Source of the DNA: Bradyrhizobium sp. AUGA SZCCT0176
GTDB taxonomy: Bacteria > Pseudomonadota > Alphaproteobacteria > Rhizobiales > Xanthobacteraceae
NCBI RefSeq assembly: GCF_018130145.1
Contig: NZ_JAFCMB010000001.1
Location: 806,001 to 870,000 of the forward strand
DNA length: 64,000 nucleotides
Direction: 5' to 3'
The notes below the pieces were generated by a model. It saw only the letters and a list, made by a program, of their open reading frames with translations, did not search any database and had not been told where the DNA came from. Positions 8,790-17,460 of the stretch are shown here, one piece after another. A program made the position numbers and the translations under genes. Within the stretch, counting starts at the first letter, position 1. Every line of letters starts with the position of its first letter.

Positions 8790-9866
8790 ATGAGTTTGAA
8801 ATTCGACATCCAGCCTGCGACCAATCCGACGTCCGAAAAGGAGCGCGCGGCAAAGCTCGTGGACCCCGGCTTCGGCCGGGTCTTCACCGACCACATGGCG
8901 ATCGTCCGCTACAATCAGGCCAAGGGCTGGCATGACGCGCGGGTCGAATCCCGCGCCAATTTTCCGCTCGATCCGGCCGCCGCCGTCCTGCACTACGCGC
9001 AGGAGATTTTCGAGGGCCTCAAGGCCTACAAGCGCGACAACGGCGTGAACCTGTTCCGCCCCGACGCCAATGCGAGGCGCTTCAGGAATTCGGCCGAGCG
9101 CATGGCGATGGCGCCGATCCCTGAGGACGTCTTCATCGAAGCGGTCGAGCGGCTCGTGCGCATCGACAGCGCCTGGATACCAGGCGGCGAGGGCAGCCTC
9201 TATTTGCGGCCCTTCATGATCGCGAGCGAGACCTTTCTCGGCGTCAAGCCTTCTTCCGAGTACATCTTCGCCGTCATCGCCTCGCCGGTCGGCTCCTATT
9301 TCAAGGGTGGACCTGCGCCGGTGTCGATCTGGGTGTCGGAGAACTACACGCGCGCCGCGATCGGCGGCACCGGCGCCGTCAAATGCGGCGGCAATTACGC
9401 CGCCAGCCTGCGGGCGCAGGCCGAGGCGATCGATCGCGGCTGCGATCAGGTGGTTTTCCTCGATGCGGTCGAGCGCCGCTACATCGAGGAACTGGGCGGC
9501 ATGAACGTGTTCTTCGTGTTTGACGACGGCTCGCTGCTGACGCCGCCGCTCGGCACCATCCTGCCCGGCATTACCCGCGATTCGATCATTGCGCTGGCAA
9601 AGGATTCCGGCACGCGCGTGCGTGAGGAGCTCTACACGATCGACCAGTGGCGCAGCGACGCCGCCAGCGGAAAGCTGAAAGAAGCCTTTGCCTGCGGCAC
9701 CGCGGCGGTGATCTCGCCGATCGGCAAGGTATGTTCGGCGAGCGGCGATTTCCTCATCAGCGGCGGCGCTGCCGGCCCCGTCGCGATGGGGATGCGCAAG
9801 AAGCTGGTCGACATCCAGTACGGCCGTGCGGAAGACCCGCACGAGTGGATCCGAAAGGTCCTGTAA
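8790..9866 (+). CDS. ilvE: Branched-chain amino acid aminotransferase, class II (long form)
   Basis: PLP enzyme that interconverts Leu, Ile and Val with their 2-oxo acids using glutamate / 2-oxoglutarate. The 358-residue form from ATG 8790 matches the eukaryote-like long subclass: FEGLKAYKR, SLYLRPFMIASE, and the PLP Lys198 in AVKCGGNYAAS, with the EELGGMNVFFV and PPLGTILPGITR segments. The frame is open another 93 codons upstream without similarity, so that part is leader. A second aminotransferase of the other subclass lies 116 bp downstream. A leader of ~340 bp separates it from divergent marR. Confidence 0.93.
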   Translation: MSLKFDIQPATNPTSEKERAAKLVDPGFGRVFTDHMAIVRYNQAKGWHDARVESRANFPLDPAAAVLHYAQEIFEGLKAYKRDNGVNLFRPDANARRFRNSAERMAMAPIPEDVFIEAVERLVRIDSAWIPGGEGSLYLRPFMIASETFLGVKPSSEYIFAVIASPVGSYFKGGPAPVSIWVSENYTRAAIGGTGAVKCGGNYAASLRAQAEAIDRGCDQVVFLDAVERRYIEELGGMNVFFVFDDGSLLTPPLGTILPGITRDSIIALAKDSGTRVREELYTIDQWRSDAASGKLKEAFACGTAAVISPIGKVCSASGDFLISGGAAGPVAMGMRKKLVDIQYGRAEDPHEWIRKVL

Positions 9867-9982
9867 CCGGCGGCGGAATCCGCCGCCTCTGAGACAAGCA
9901 ACGTTTTTTTCGACCTGAGCACGGGGCCGCGCGCGCCTCGCGGAGTCGCGCGCGCGTGCGCGGTCAAGCTGGGAGAGAGGCC

Positions 9983-10873
9983 ATGGGAATTTCCTTCGAC
10001 AAAATCGATGGTGTCATCTGGTACGATGGCAAGCTCGTGCCGTGGGCTGACGCCAACGTCCATGTGCTGACCCACGGGCTGCATTACGCGAGTTGCGTGT
10101 TCGAGGGCGAGCGCGCCTATGGCGGCAGGGTGTTCAAGAGCACGGAACATTCCGAGCGCCTGAAGAGCTCGGCCAACATCCTGGATTTCGAGATTCCGTA
10201 TTCGGTCGCCGAGATCGATGCCGCCAAGCAGCTCGTGATCGACAGCAACAATCTGCCTGACGCCTATCTCCGCCCGATCGCCTGGCGCGGTTCGGAGATG
10301 ATGGGCGTGTCGGCGTCATCAAACACCATTCATCTGGCGATCGCCGCCTGGGATTGGCCGAGCTATTTCGATCCGGCCACCAAGATGAAGGGCATCCGCA
10401 TGTGCCTTGCCGAATACAGGCGCCCCGATCCGATGACGATTCCGGCGATGGCCAAGGCCTCCGGTCTCTACATGATCTGCACCATCTCAAAGCACAGAGC
10501 GGAGCGTGCCGGCTATGCCGACGCCATGATGCTGGACTGGCAGGGGCGGGTCGCCGAATGCACCGGCGCCAACATCTTCTTCATCGCCGATGGCAAAATC
10601 CACACGCCGATCGCCGACTGCTTCCTCGCCGGCATCACCCGCGCCACCGCGATCGATCTCGCGCAGCGTCGCGGCATCGAGGTGATCGAACGCCGCATCA
10701 TGCCGGACGAACTCTCTGGTTTCACCGAGTGCTTCATCACCGGCACCGCCGCCGAAATCACCCCGGTGGCTGACATCGCCGAGTGGAAGTTCACGCCCGG
10801 CAAGATTTCGGAACAGCTGATGGCGGATTTCGCGGTCGAAGTGCAGCCGAAGGGCAAGGCGGTCGCGGCGTAA
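9983..10873 (+). CDS. Branched-chain amino acid aminotransferase, class I (short form)
   Basis: Fold-type IV PLP aminotransferase of 296 residues, the bacterial IlvE-like subclass. Visible are IWYDGKLVPWADANVHVLTH, the substrate arm YASCVFEGERAYGG, PLP Lys170 in TISKHRAE, Glu in VAECTGANIFF, and the phosphate-binding TGTAAEITPV. Start at ATG 9983 after GGGAGAGAGG. It probably shares the branched-chain transamination job with the upstream long-form enzyme, or prefers another 2-oxo acid; sequence alone cannot separate these. GC-rich hairpin sequence fills the gap between the two genes. Confidence 0.9.
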   Translation: MGISFDKIDGVIWYDGKLVPWADANVHVLTHGLHYASCVFEGERAYGGRVFKSTEHSERLKSSANILDFEIPYSVAEIDAAKQLVIDSNNLPDAYLRPIAWRGSEMMGVSASSNTIHLAIAAWDWPSYFDPATKMKGIRMCLAEYRRPDPMTIPAMAKASGLYMICTISKHRAERAGYADAMMLDWQGRVAECTGANIFFIADGKIHTPIADCFLAGITRATAIDLAQRRGIEVIERRIMPDELSGFTECFITGTAAEITPVADIAEWKFTPGKISEQLMADFAVEVQPKGKAVAA

Positions 10874-10884
10874 GGTGGGCTAGC

Positions 10885-11035
10885 TCTCTAACTCCCTCGC
10901 CCCGCTCTTGCGGGGAGAGGGTGGGGTGAGGGGCCCTTGCCGCAAATTCTGAAGACAAAGGTGAGAGCGGTACCCCCTCACCCGGATCGCAAGAGCGATC
11001 CGACCTCTCCCCGCAAGCGGGGCGAGGTGAAGAGG
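10885..11035. repeat. Intergenic palindromic repeat, family R2
   Basis: Contains CTCGCCCCGCTCTTGCGGGG, then an inner CACCCGGATCGCAAGAGCGAT hairpin (written here in part), then CTCTCCCCGCAAGCGGGGCG. The same modules occur at 17195-17345. It lies between the aminotransferase and the DUF2314 gene. Function unknown; the strong stems could terminate or stabilise transcripts. Confidence 0.75.
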
Positions 11036-11117
11036 CGCCACGCCCCGCAGCCCGCCCATGAACTGTTTCGCGGCTTTGCGCGACCAACTCCCGGATTTGC
11101 GGATAGCGGTTCGTGGA

Positions 11118-11645
11118 ATGGTGAAAATGACCTCAACCCTCTCAACATGCTCGAAATGCGTCGTGGCGGCCGCCTTCGCGGCGGCACTTGCGCTTCTCGG
11201 CTCCCCCACAACGAGTGTCAGGGCCGAAGACCGCTCCCCCGTGATCGACTTTCGCAATGGCGACCCGGAGATCAATGCCGCGATCGCGCAGGCGCGTTCC
11301 ACGCTGCCGAAATTCTGGGCCTCCTACGACGCGCCAAAGCCGTCGGAGACCGGTCACTCTCTCAAGGCGCGTTTTCCATATCCGAACAATAGCGGCGAAC
11401 ATATCTGGATGGCCGAGGTGAAGAAGATTGGAAGCGGTCGCTATTCGGGCAGGTTCGCCAATGCGCCGCGCCAACTGCCCGGCAAGCGGGCCGGCGACCT
11501 GGCCGAGTTCAGGGAGGCCGACATCTCGGATTGGATGTTCTTGCGGAACGGCAAGATCGTCGGCGGCGAGACCATCCGGCCGATGCTGAAGAAGATGTCG
11601 GAGGCCGACGCCGACGCGCTACGCGCCAGGATGGAAACCCCTTAG
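11118..11645 (+). CDS. DUF2314 domain exported protein
   Basis: A 175-residue protein with a signal peptide (AAAFAAALALLGSPTTSVRA) followed by a DUF2314 (YegJ-like) domain. Typical features are DPEINAAIAQARSTLPKFW, the HIWMAEVKKIG segment, and the closing ISDWMFLRNGKIVGGETIR. The family function is unknown. Start at ATG 11118; an ATG at 11127 is a close alternative. It lies alone between the R2 repeat and the hisS region. Confidence 0.82.
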   Translation: MVKMTSTLSTCSKCVVAAAFAAALALLGSPTTSVRAEDRSPVIDFRNGDPEINAAIAQARSTLPKFWASYDAPKPSETGHSLKARFPYPNNSGEHIWMAEVKKIGSGRYSGRFANAPRQLPGKRAGDLAEFREADISDWMFLRNGKIVGGETIRPMLKKMSEADADALRARMETP

Positions 11646-11692
11646 ACGCCGGGCAGGACGTTCTGGTCAAAACCGGCCCGGTGGGCTAAGTG

Positions 11693-11774
11693 CGTGGGAT
11701 GGGCCGAGCGAAACGAGCCCACCCTGTTTTTCCCGGTGAGCGCGGCGCCAAGCGGCTTTGCCCACCCTACACAA
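11693..11774. repeat. Palindromic repeat, family R4-like
   Basis: GTGGGATGGGCCGAGCGAAA and GCTTTGCCCACCCTAC form the outer arms of an imperfect inverted repeat. It resembles the cleaner R4 element at 18301-18392. It keeps the hisS frame open upstream of the true start, which could cause a spuriously long start call. Confidence 0.6.
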
Positions 11775-11789
11775 GTTGCAACGCCGCCC

Positions 11790-13304
11790 ATGGCCGACAA
11801 ATCCAAGAAACCCCAGAAGCTGAAGGCGCGCCTGCCGCGCGGGCTGGAGGATCGCGGTCCCGCCGCGATCTCGGCGACGCGGCAGATGGTCGGGAAAATC
11901 CGCGAAGTCTATGAGCGCTACGGCTTTGAGCCGGTGGAAACTCCGGCGATGGAATACACCGACGCGCTCGGCAAATTCCTGCCCGACCAGGACCGGCCGA
12001 ACGAGGGCGTGTTCTCGTTCCAGGACGACGACGAGCAGTGGATCAGCCTGCGCTACGATTTGACCGCGCCGCTGGCGCGCTATGTCGCGGAGAATTTTGA
12101 CTCGTTGCCGAAGCCCTATCGTTCCTATCGTTTCGGGTGGGTGTTCCGTAACGAGAAGCCGGGTCCGGGGCGCTTCCGCCAATTCATGCAGTTCGACGCC
12201 GACACCGTCGGCGCGCCGACGCCGGCCGCCGATGCCGAGATGTGCATGATGGCGGCAGACACCATGGAAGCGCTCGGCATTCCCCGCGGCAGCTATGTGG
12301 TGAAGGTCAACAACCGCAAGGTGCTCGACGGGGCGCTCGAAGCGATCGGTCTCGGCGGCGAGGAGAATGCCGGACGCCGGCTCACGGTGCTGCGCGCTAT
12401 CGACAAGCTCGACAAATTTTCCGCCGACGAAGTTCGCAAGTTGCTCGGTCCCGGACGATGGGATGGAGGCGAAGAAGGCAAGGGCGACTTCACAAACGGA
12501 GCCGGCCTAAGCGCCGCGGACGCCGACATCGTTTTGGCCGTCACGCAAAAACGCGACGACTGGAAAGAGGCAATTGCCGCCGCCGATGTTTATCTCGCCA
12601 AGAGCGACGTGGGTCAGGCCGGCGTCAGCGAGTTGGAGGAGATTGCCAAACTGGTCACAGCATCCGGTTACGCATCGGATCGCATCCGTATCGATCCTTC
12701 CGTCGTCCGCGGTCTCGAATATTACACCGGTGCAGTCTACGAAGTTGAGCTGCTGCTGGAGACCAAAGACGAAAAGGGCCGTCCCGTGCGTTTCGGCTCG
12801 GTCGGCGGCGGCGGACGTTACGATGGGCTGGTCTCGCGCTTCCGCGGCGAACCCGTTCCTGCAACCGGCTTCTCCATCGGCGTGTCTCGGCTGCAGGCGG
12901 CGCTGACACTGATCGGCAAGGTCGATACCAAGCCCGCTGTCGGGCCTGTTGTCGTCACCGTGTTCGGCGGCGAAATCGCCGATTACCAGAAAATGGTCGC
13001 GACGCTGCGCAACGCTGGTATCCGCGCGGAACTATATCTTGGAAACCCGAAGCACAGCCTCGGCCAGCAGATGAAATATGCCGACCGCCGCAACGCGCCC
13101 TGCGCGATCATCCAGGGCTCGGACGAGCGGGCGAACGGCAAGGTTCAACTCAAGGATCTCATCCTCGGGGCGGGCCTGACCGAGATCAAGGACCGCGAGG
13201 AATATCTGAAGAAGCAGTCCGAGGCCCAATACGAGGTCGATGCAAGCAAGCTCGTCGATGCCGTGCGCGAAGTTTTGGCGCGCCATGACGTGAAGTGGGG
13301 ATAG
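11790..13304 (+). CDS. hisS: Histidyl-tRNA synthetase
   Basis: Charges tRNA-His with histidine in the cytoplasm. The 504-residue protein shows class II synthetase motif 2 ([20 protein letters not shown]), the histidine-binding [10 protein letters not shown] and GGGRYDGL segments, motif 3 ([11 protein letters not shown]), and a C-terminal anticodon-binding domain (VVVTVFGGE onward). It is longer than E. coli HisS (424) because of a middle insertion around residues 200-270, a form seen in alphaproteobacteria. ATG 11790 is chosen because upstream in-frame codons come from an intergenic repeat. Confidence 0.96.
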   Translation: MADKSKKPQKLKARLPRGLEDRGPAAISATRQMVGKIREVYERYGFEPVETPAMEYTDALGKFLPDQDRPNEGVFSFQDDDEQWISLRYDLTAPLARYVAENFDSLPKPYRSYRFGWVFRNEKPGPGRFRQFMQFDADTVGAPTPAADAEMCMMAADTMEALGIPRGSYVVKVNNRKVLDGALEAIGLGGEENAGRRLTVLRAIDKLDKFSADEVRKLLGPGRWDGGEEGKGDFTNGAGLSAADADIVLAVTQKRDDWKEAIAAADVYLAKSDVGQAGVSELEEIAKLVTASGYASDRIRIDPSVVRGLEYYTGAVYEVELLLETKDEKGRPVRFGSVGGGGRYDGLVSRFRGEPVPATGFSIGVSRLQAALTLIGKVDTKPAVGPVVVTVFGGEIADYQKMVATLRNAGIRAELYLGNPKHSLGQQMKYADRRNAPCAIIQGSDERANGKVQLKDLILGAGLTEIKDREEYLKKQSEAQYEVDASKLVDAVREVLARHDVKWG

Positions 13305-13316
13305 CCATTCATTTCC

Positions 13317-13399
13317 GGCGTCATGCCCGGCCTTGTGCCGGGCATCCACGTCTTGTTTGATGGAAAAGATCGTGGATGATCGGGAGAAGCCCGGCCATG
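13317..13399. repeat. Intergenic palindromic repeat, family R1
   Basis: GTCATGCCCGGCCTTGTGCC, GGGCATCCACGTCTTG and a closing AAGCCCGGCCATGG. The left half is nearly identical to the copy at 61455-61545. Located between hisS and the tautomerase gene, 15 bp after the hisS stop region. Confidence 0.75.
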
Positions 13400-13425
13400 G
13401 CGAAAATAAAGTGGGAGAAGAAAAA

Positions 13426-13629
13426 ATGCCCGAGATTACCGTGAGCATGGCCGCCGGCCGCACCGACGAGCAGAAGGCCGGCATGATGCGCGACATCACG
13501 CAGGCGCTGGTCAAGAACCTTGGCGTCGACGCCGACGCGGTCGTGATCCAGATCAACGAGGCGCCGCTCGCCCACAAGATGAAGGGCGGCAAGACGTTTG
13601 TCGAACGCGCAGCTGCTGCGAAGAAGTAG
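13426..13629 (+). CDS. 4-oxalocrotonate tautomerase family protein
   Basis: A 67-residue tautomerase-superfamily protein. After Met removal the N-terminal proline (MPEITVSM) would be the catalytic base. The rest is typical (AAGRTDEQKAGMMRDITQAL, VVIQINEAPLAHKMKGGK). Start at ATG 13426 after GGGAGAAG; earlier in-frame codons derive from an R1 repeat. Substrate unknown. Members act on 2-hydroxymuconate-like or other enol acids, but no aromatic-catabolism genes are nearby. Confidence 0.88.
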   Translation: MPEITVSMAAGRTDEQKAGMMRDITQALVKNLGVDADAVVIQINEAPLAHKMKGGKTFVERAAAAKK

Positions 13630-13635
13630 GGCGCC

Positions 13636-13778
13636 TGTCGTCCCGGCGAACGCCGGGACCCATACCGCGTTGTGCTCTCGGTTGGAGCAAGGTGGCTGAC
13701 ACCTTCCGCAGCAACAACGTTCGGTGGTTATGGGTCCCGGATCGCGCTTCGCTTGTCCGGGACGACGGCTTGTTGTTT
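13636..13778. repeat. Intergenic palindromic repeat, family R3
   Basis: Outer arms are GTCGTCCCGGCGAACGCCGG plus GACCCATA, and TATGGGTCCCGGATCGCG ... TCCGGGACGACGG. Related copies lie at 15180-15308, 40172-40318 and 56372-56516. All have an outer inverted repeat of about 25 bp with small hairpins in the arms and a variable ~60-90 bp centre. Confidence 0.78.
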
Positions 13779-13792
13779 TAGCGGGGCCACCC

Positions 13793-14188
13793 ATGGACGC
13801 ACGCGGAATCATAAAGATCGGGATGAGCGCCGAGCGCACGCTGGTGGTGCCGCCGGAGCGCACGGTCGGGCATTTCGTGCCTGATATGCCGATGGTCTAT
13901 GCGACGCCGATGATGATCCTGGAAATGGAGATGGCATCGGGTGACGCCGTCCGGGGCCATCTTCAGCCGGGCTGGATCACGGTCGGCACCGAGGTCGATA
14001 TCCGCCATATCGGCGCTTCGCTGGTCGGCTCATTGGTGCGGACCACGGCGAAAGTGGTTGCGGTGGAACGCCGCGTGATCCGCTTCGAGGTTGAGGCCTT
14101 TGAAGGCGAGCGCAAGATCGGCGACGGCCGCCACGCCCGCGGCCTCGTCAATGTCGAGATGTTTAATAAGCGGCTGGGTGTGAAGTAG
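13793..14188 (+). CDS. Hotdog thioesterase, FlK (fluoroacetyl-CoA thioesterase)-like
   Basis: A 131-residue hotdog-fold protein resembling the FlK-like thioesterase family. Recognisable parts are the HFVPDMPMVYATPMMILEME segment on the central helix, then TVGTEVDIRHIGASLVGSLV and the FEVEAFEGERKIGDGRHAR strand. It probably hydrolyses a short acyl-CoA; the substrate cannot be read from sequence. Start at ATG 13793, just past an R3 repeat. An alternative upstream ATG at 13724 lies within that repeat and is rejected. Confidence 0.82.
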   Translation: MDARGIIKIGMSAERTLVVPPERTVGHFVPDMPMVYATPMMILEMEMASGDAVRGHLQPGWITVGTEVDIRHIGASLVGSLVRTTAKVVAVERRVIRFEVEAFEGERKIGDGRHARGLVNVEMFNKRLGVK

Positions 14189-14197
14189 AGCGCTCGC

Positions 14198-14325
14198 TTG
14201 TCATGCGCGGGCTTGACCCGCGCATCCATCCCTCTTCGGAAGAGTCTAATCGAAGACGATGGATTGCCGGGCATAGGCGAGCGGAAGCGACGCCGTCCTT
14301 CAGGCGGCTGTGCCCGCCAATGACA
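14198..14325. repeat. Palindromic repeat between convergent genes, R1-like
   Basis: GTCATGCGCGGGCTTGACCC, GCGCATCCATC and GATGGATTGCCGGGC form nested inverted repeats. It lies between the convergent thioesterase and proC genes, a place where it could serve as a bidirectional 3' structure. Confidence 0.55.
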
Positions 14326-14332
14326 GTAAAGA

Positions 14333-15169
14333 CTACTTCGCCAGGTCCTTCGAGCGCTGCGTTGCCGCGGCCACCGCGCGCGTCATCAGCTTCTGCATTC
14401 CGTCAGAACCCATCAGCACTTCGAGCGCTGCCGCGGTGGTGCCGCCGGGCGAGGTGACGTTCTGGCGCAAGGTCGCCGACGACAGGTCGGAGCGATGCAG
14501 CAGCTCGCCGGAGCCGGCGACGGTTTCGCGCGCGAGCTTGGTCGCCAGTTCCTCCGGCAGGCCAGCCGCAACACCGGCGCGCGCCAGTTCTTCGGCGAGC
14601 AGGAACACGTAAGCCGGCCCCGAGCCGGACACCGCCGTCACCGCGTCCATCAGGCTTTCCTTGTCGACCCATTCGACCGAGCCCGTCGCGCGCAGCAGCG
14701 CGTCGGCGATCGTGCGCTGCGCGGCGCTGACTTTCTTGGCCGCGACCGCAACCGTGATGCCGCGGCCGATCGCGGCCGGCGTGTTCGGCATGGCGCGAAC
14801 CACGCTGCCGCCGACGATCGCTTCGAGCACCGCAATCGGCGTGCCCGCCATGATCGAGACCACCAGCGTCGACGATTCTGTGAACGCCTTCAGCGCCGCA
14901 CCGGCTTCGCGGAACGATTGCGGCTTCACCGCCACCACCAGCGTATCGACCTCGCCGACATCCTTCGGCGTTGGGTTCAGCCGGATGCCTTGCGCCGCCA
15001 GCGCGTTGATCTCGCTGGCGGGATGCGGCTCGATCACCACGACGCGCTGGGGATCGAGCCCCTGCGCCAGCCAGCCGGTCAGCATCGCGCCGCCCATCTT
15101 GCCGGCGCCCGCAAGCGCGATGGTGCCGTGGAGGGATTTCAGTGCGTTGGTCGTGCTCAAGGTGCTCAC
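14333..15169 (-). CDS. proC: Pyrroline-5-carboxylate reductase
   Basis: Last step of proline synthesis: NAD(P)H reduction of 1-pyrroline-5-carboxylate. A Rossmann motif (IALAGAGKMGGAM) opens the protein; RAMPNTPAAIGRGI and the C-terminal signature (DAVTAVSGSGPAYVFLLAEE, LARETVAGSGELL, VTSPGGTTAAALE) are intact. The ATG-started frame reaches 15355, but its first ~60 codons come from an R3 repeat. The GTG at 15169 gives 278 residues, the usual length, and is preferred. It is convergent with the thioesterase gene. Confidence 0.93.
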   Translation of the reverse strand: MSTLSTTNALKSLHGTIALAGAGKMGGAMLTGWLAQGLDPQRVVVIEPHPASEINALAAQGIRLNPTPKDVGEVDTLVVAVKPQSFREAGAALKAFTESSTLVVSIMAGTPIAVLEAIVGGSVVRAMPNTPAAIGRGITVAVAAKKVSAAQRTIADALLRATGSVEWVDKESLMDAVTAVSGSGPAYVFLLAEELARAGVAAGLPEELATKLARETVAGSGELLHRSDLSSATLRQNVTSPGGTTAAALEVLMGSDGMQKLMTRAVAAATQRSKDLAK

Positions 15170-15179
15170 CACGAATTCG

Positions 15180-15308
15180 CTGTCGTCCCGGCGAAGGCCG
15201 GGACCCATAACCACAGCCGGTTCTAGTGAAGCGCGGAAGGCACGACAAGCGTCTTGCCCGAGCGCTGACGTCACGGCGTATGGGTCCCGGCTCAAGGCCG
15301 GGACGACA
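15180..15308. repeat. Intergenic palindromic repeat, family R3
   Basis: GTCGTCCCGGCGAAGGCCGG with GACCCATAACCAC, closed by GTATGGGTCCCGGCTCAAGG and CCGGGACGACA. It lies immediately upstream of proC and downstream of the YbjN gene. Transcription from the YbjN side must cross it to reach proC. Confidence 0.78.
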
Positions 15309-15332
15309 CTGAGTATGTGGAAGGAATGTGGC

Positions 15333-15833
15333 CTACGCCTCGCCCTCAGTATCAAACATCGCGGCGCTCATGGCTTCCGCGGCGGTCTTGCCGGCCCAGA
15401 CCACGAACTGGAACGCGGGGTAATAGCGTTCGCAGGCGTGGATGGCGCCGACCAGCATGGCTTCGCATTGCGCGGTCGAGGCGGTGAGGCCGTTCGGCAG
15501 CACCAGCGCCTGTCGGTACATGATCATGCCGGTATGGGTCCAGATGTCGAAATGGCCGATCCACAATTGCTCGTTGATCGCAGCGATCAGCCGCTGCACC
15601 TCGGGCCGCCGCGCGGGTGGAATCTTCATGTCGAAGGCGCAGGCCAGATGCAGCGCCTCGATCTCGGCCATCCAGGTAAAGGAGAGCTGATAGTCGGTCC
15701 AGTCGCCCTTGGAGACGATGGTCACTTCGTCTTCGCCGGAACGCTCATACGCCCAGTTATTGTCGCTGGCGATGTCCTCGACAACCGCGAGCGGGTTGTT
15801 CGGGGAATCGATAATGCCTTCGAGGAGGGACAT
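15333..15833 (-). CDS. YbjN domain-containing protein
   Basis: A 166-residue cytoplasmic protein of the YbjN family, which has no settled biochemical role. Family parts are NPLAVVEDIASDNNWAYERS, the WTDYQLSFTWMAEIEALHLA core, and a C-terminal FVVWAGKTAAEAMSAAMFDTEGEA. Start at ATG 15833 (MSLLEGII) after GAGACGGA; 14 extra codons upstream are in frame but look non-coding. It lies upstream of proC on the same strand, a common neighbourhood in Rhizobiales, and may be cotranscribed with it through the R3 repeat. Confidence 0.85.
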   Translation of the reverse strand: MSLLEGIIDSPNNPLAVVEDIASDNNWAYERSGEDEVTIVSKGDWTDYQLSFTWMAEIEALHLACAFDMKIPPARRPEVQRLIAAINEQLWIGHFDIWTHTGMIMYRQALVLPNGLTASTAQCEAMLVGAIHACERYYPAFQFVVWAGKTAAEAMSAAMFDTEGEA

Positions 15834-16346
15834 TCCGTCTCGACCTTGCCATTTCACGTGAGTTGATACGCACAACGGGGACCGGCGCGCGCGGGAGCTG
15901 ATGCGTCGCGGCCGACTGCAATCCCCTGATCGTTCCTGACCTTGTTCTTGATCGTCCCGGGGCTTGCCGGCTCAAGTGATGTGATTTGCGGAATCTGCGC
16001 AACCGACCCCGGAGTCCGTCCACAGCCAATGCGCAGGCCGTCCACAGCTCTTCGCAGTTACAACTATTAATTTGAGAACAAATCGGAATCGGATTCTGTG
16101 GATTGGAGTCGGCCGCCACCGGAAGAGCACCGGCCCGCCACAATGGTTAATTTTTTCTTAACCTGAATTGACAGCCGCTTCTGTCGGAGCGCATATTTTT
16201 CCACAGGGTGGATACGACCCGCTGCTTGCGCCCCTTCGAGGGTACGGTGAACGTATCGAGCCGTTCGAGGCCTCCTTTGCCCTGCGAACGAGTCAGTAAC
16301 GCAAGCGTCTGACACATCTTGTTCGCCAATGCAGAGGAGTTATCCC
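15834..16346. other. Intergenic region between divergent genes
   Basis: About 510 bp between the divergent YbjN and LON-domain genes. No convincing gene is seen on either strand. The right part is AT-richer and carries the candidate promoter at 16168-16197. A CCGTCCACAGC / GTCCACAGCC repeat occurs around 16010-16050. Confidence 0.5.
16168..16197 (+). promoter_or_regulatory. Candidate sigma-70 promoter of the LON-domain gene
   Basis: A consensus -35 TTGACA at 16168-16173 is followed after 18 bp by CATATT (16192-16197). It sits in the AT-richest stretch of the divergent intergenic region, about 150 bp upstream of the ATG at 16347. This is a motif match only. Confidence 0.4.
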
Positions 16347-17165
16347 ATGCGCGATTTTCGCGATGCCAAGGCTATGGCGCATTCGTTGCGCGAGGCTCTC
16401 AAGGCCAAATCGGTTTCTCTCACCCACAGCGAAAGCCTGGAACTTGTCGCCAGGACGTTGGGCCTGCCCGACTGGAATCATCTCGCCGCGCGAATTGAGT
16501 CGAGCCTGCCTCCGCTCATGCCGGCCGGGGCAACAAATTCGATAACCGTCCCGGCAGGCGCGGGCATCCCGATCGTGCCGATGCGGGACCTCGTGGTGTT
16601 TCCACAGATGGTCGCGCCGATTTTCGTCGGGCGCGAAAAAACCCGGCGCGCGATCGAGCGCGCGCTGGCGACGGACCGCCGCGTGCTCGTGGTCACGCAG
16701 CGCCGCTCGGCCGACGACGATCCGCAACTGGATGCGCTCTATCCGGTCGGCGTTACCGCTGACGTGATCAATCGCGTGGCGCTGACGGACGGAACGCTCA
16801 AGCTGGCGATCTCCGGCCTCGAACGCGCCGCGGTCCGCAAGCCCGTCGCGGAAGAATTTCTGGCGGCCGAGATCGCACCGATCGAGGAGAGCAACGGCCA
16901 GACCGACAAGGCCGTTCTGTTGTCGCGCCTCGTCCTCGACGCCTACCGGATGTTCGCCAACGTCGATTACTCCAATGTACCGCCGCAGCTTCAGGCGCGT
17001 CTCCACCTTCCTGACATCGGCGATCCCGGCCTGCTGGCCGACACCGTCGCGCCGCTACTGCCGGTCAGCATCGAGCAGCGGCAGCAGCTCTTGGAAACCA
17101 GCGACGTCACCGCGCGGCTTGAGGCGATCCTCGACCTGATCAAGGCGGCTCAAAAGGCGGCCTGA
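16347..17165 (+). CDS. Glyoxalase_8 domain - LON substrate-binding domain fusion protein
   Basis: A 272-residue protein with two parts. Residues 1-50 match the small helical Glyoxalase_8-type domain (AKAMAHSLREALKAKSVSLT, HSESLELVARTLGLPDWNHL). Residues ~75-270 match the Lon N-terminal substrate-binding domain (IPIVPMRDLVVFPQMVAPIF, GREKTRRAIE, and a C-terminal helical bundle). No ATPase or protease domain follows, so it cannot be a Lon protease by itself. It may be an adaptor or sequestering protein. Start at ATG 16347 (MRDFRDAK); an ATG at 16329 is possible. It is monocistronic, with an R2 repeat after it. Confidence 0.82.
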   Translation: MRDFRDAKAMAHSLREALKAKSVSLTHSESLELVARTLGLPDWNHLAARIESSLPPLMPAGATNSITVPAGAGIPIVPMRDLVVFPQMVAPIFVGREKTRRAIERALATDRRVLVVTQRRSADDDPQLDALYPVGVTADVINRVALTDGTLKLAISGLERAAVRKPVAEEFLAAEIAPIEESNGQTDKAVLLSRLVLDAYRMFANVDYSNVPPQLQARLHLPDIGDPGLLADTVAPLLPVSIEQRQQLLETSDVTARLEAILDLIKAAQKAA

Positions 17166-17194
17166 GGTTGAATGCGAAGTGGCCGGCGCTCGCT

Positions 17195-17345
17195 CGTTTA
17201 CCTCGCCCCGCTTGCGGGGAGAGGTCGGATTGCGGAGCAATCCGGGTGAGGGGGTACAGGTCTTTCAATTGGCACAAGCATTCGTGGAGAGAGCCCCTCA
17301 CCCCGACCCTCTCCCCGCGAAGAGCGGGGAGAGGGAGAAGCGGAG
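17195..17345. repeat. Intergenic palindromic repeat, family R2
   Basis: CCTCGCCCCGCTTGCGGGGA opens the element, CGGATTGCGGAGCAATCCGG is an inner hairpin, and CTCTCCCCGCGAAGAGCGGG closes it. It is the second R2 copy in the window, related to 10885-11035 in inverted order. It separates the LON-domain gene from the FMN riboswitch. Confidence 0.75.
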
Positions 17346-17460
17346 CCTGCCCTGTCCCGCCGTCATGGGGATCATGCAGATTCCCGGTGCTGATGGTGCT
17401 TGCCGATGCCGCGGCCTTTGGTCATATTTGCCGACAGGTCGTCCATTCCGGGCGGCCGAT

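Noticed and set aside
11694..11789. N-terminal extension of HisS to 536 residues
   Set aside because: The extra codons are read through an R4-type palindromic repeat and are not part of the synthetase fold.
15170..15355. N-terminal extension of ProC to 340 residues
   Set aside because: The extra ~60 codons come from an R3 repeat; a GTG at 15169 gives the usual length.
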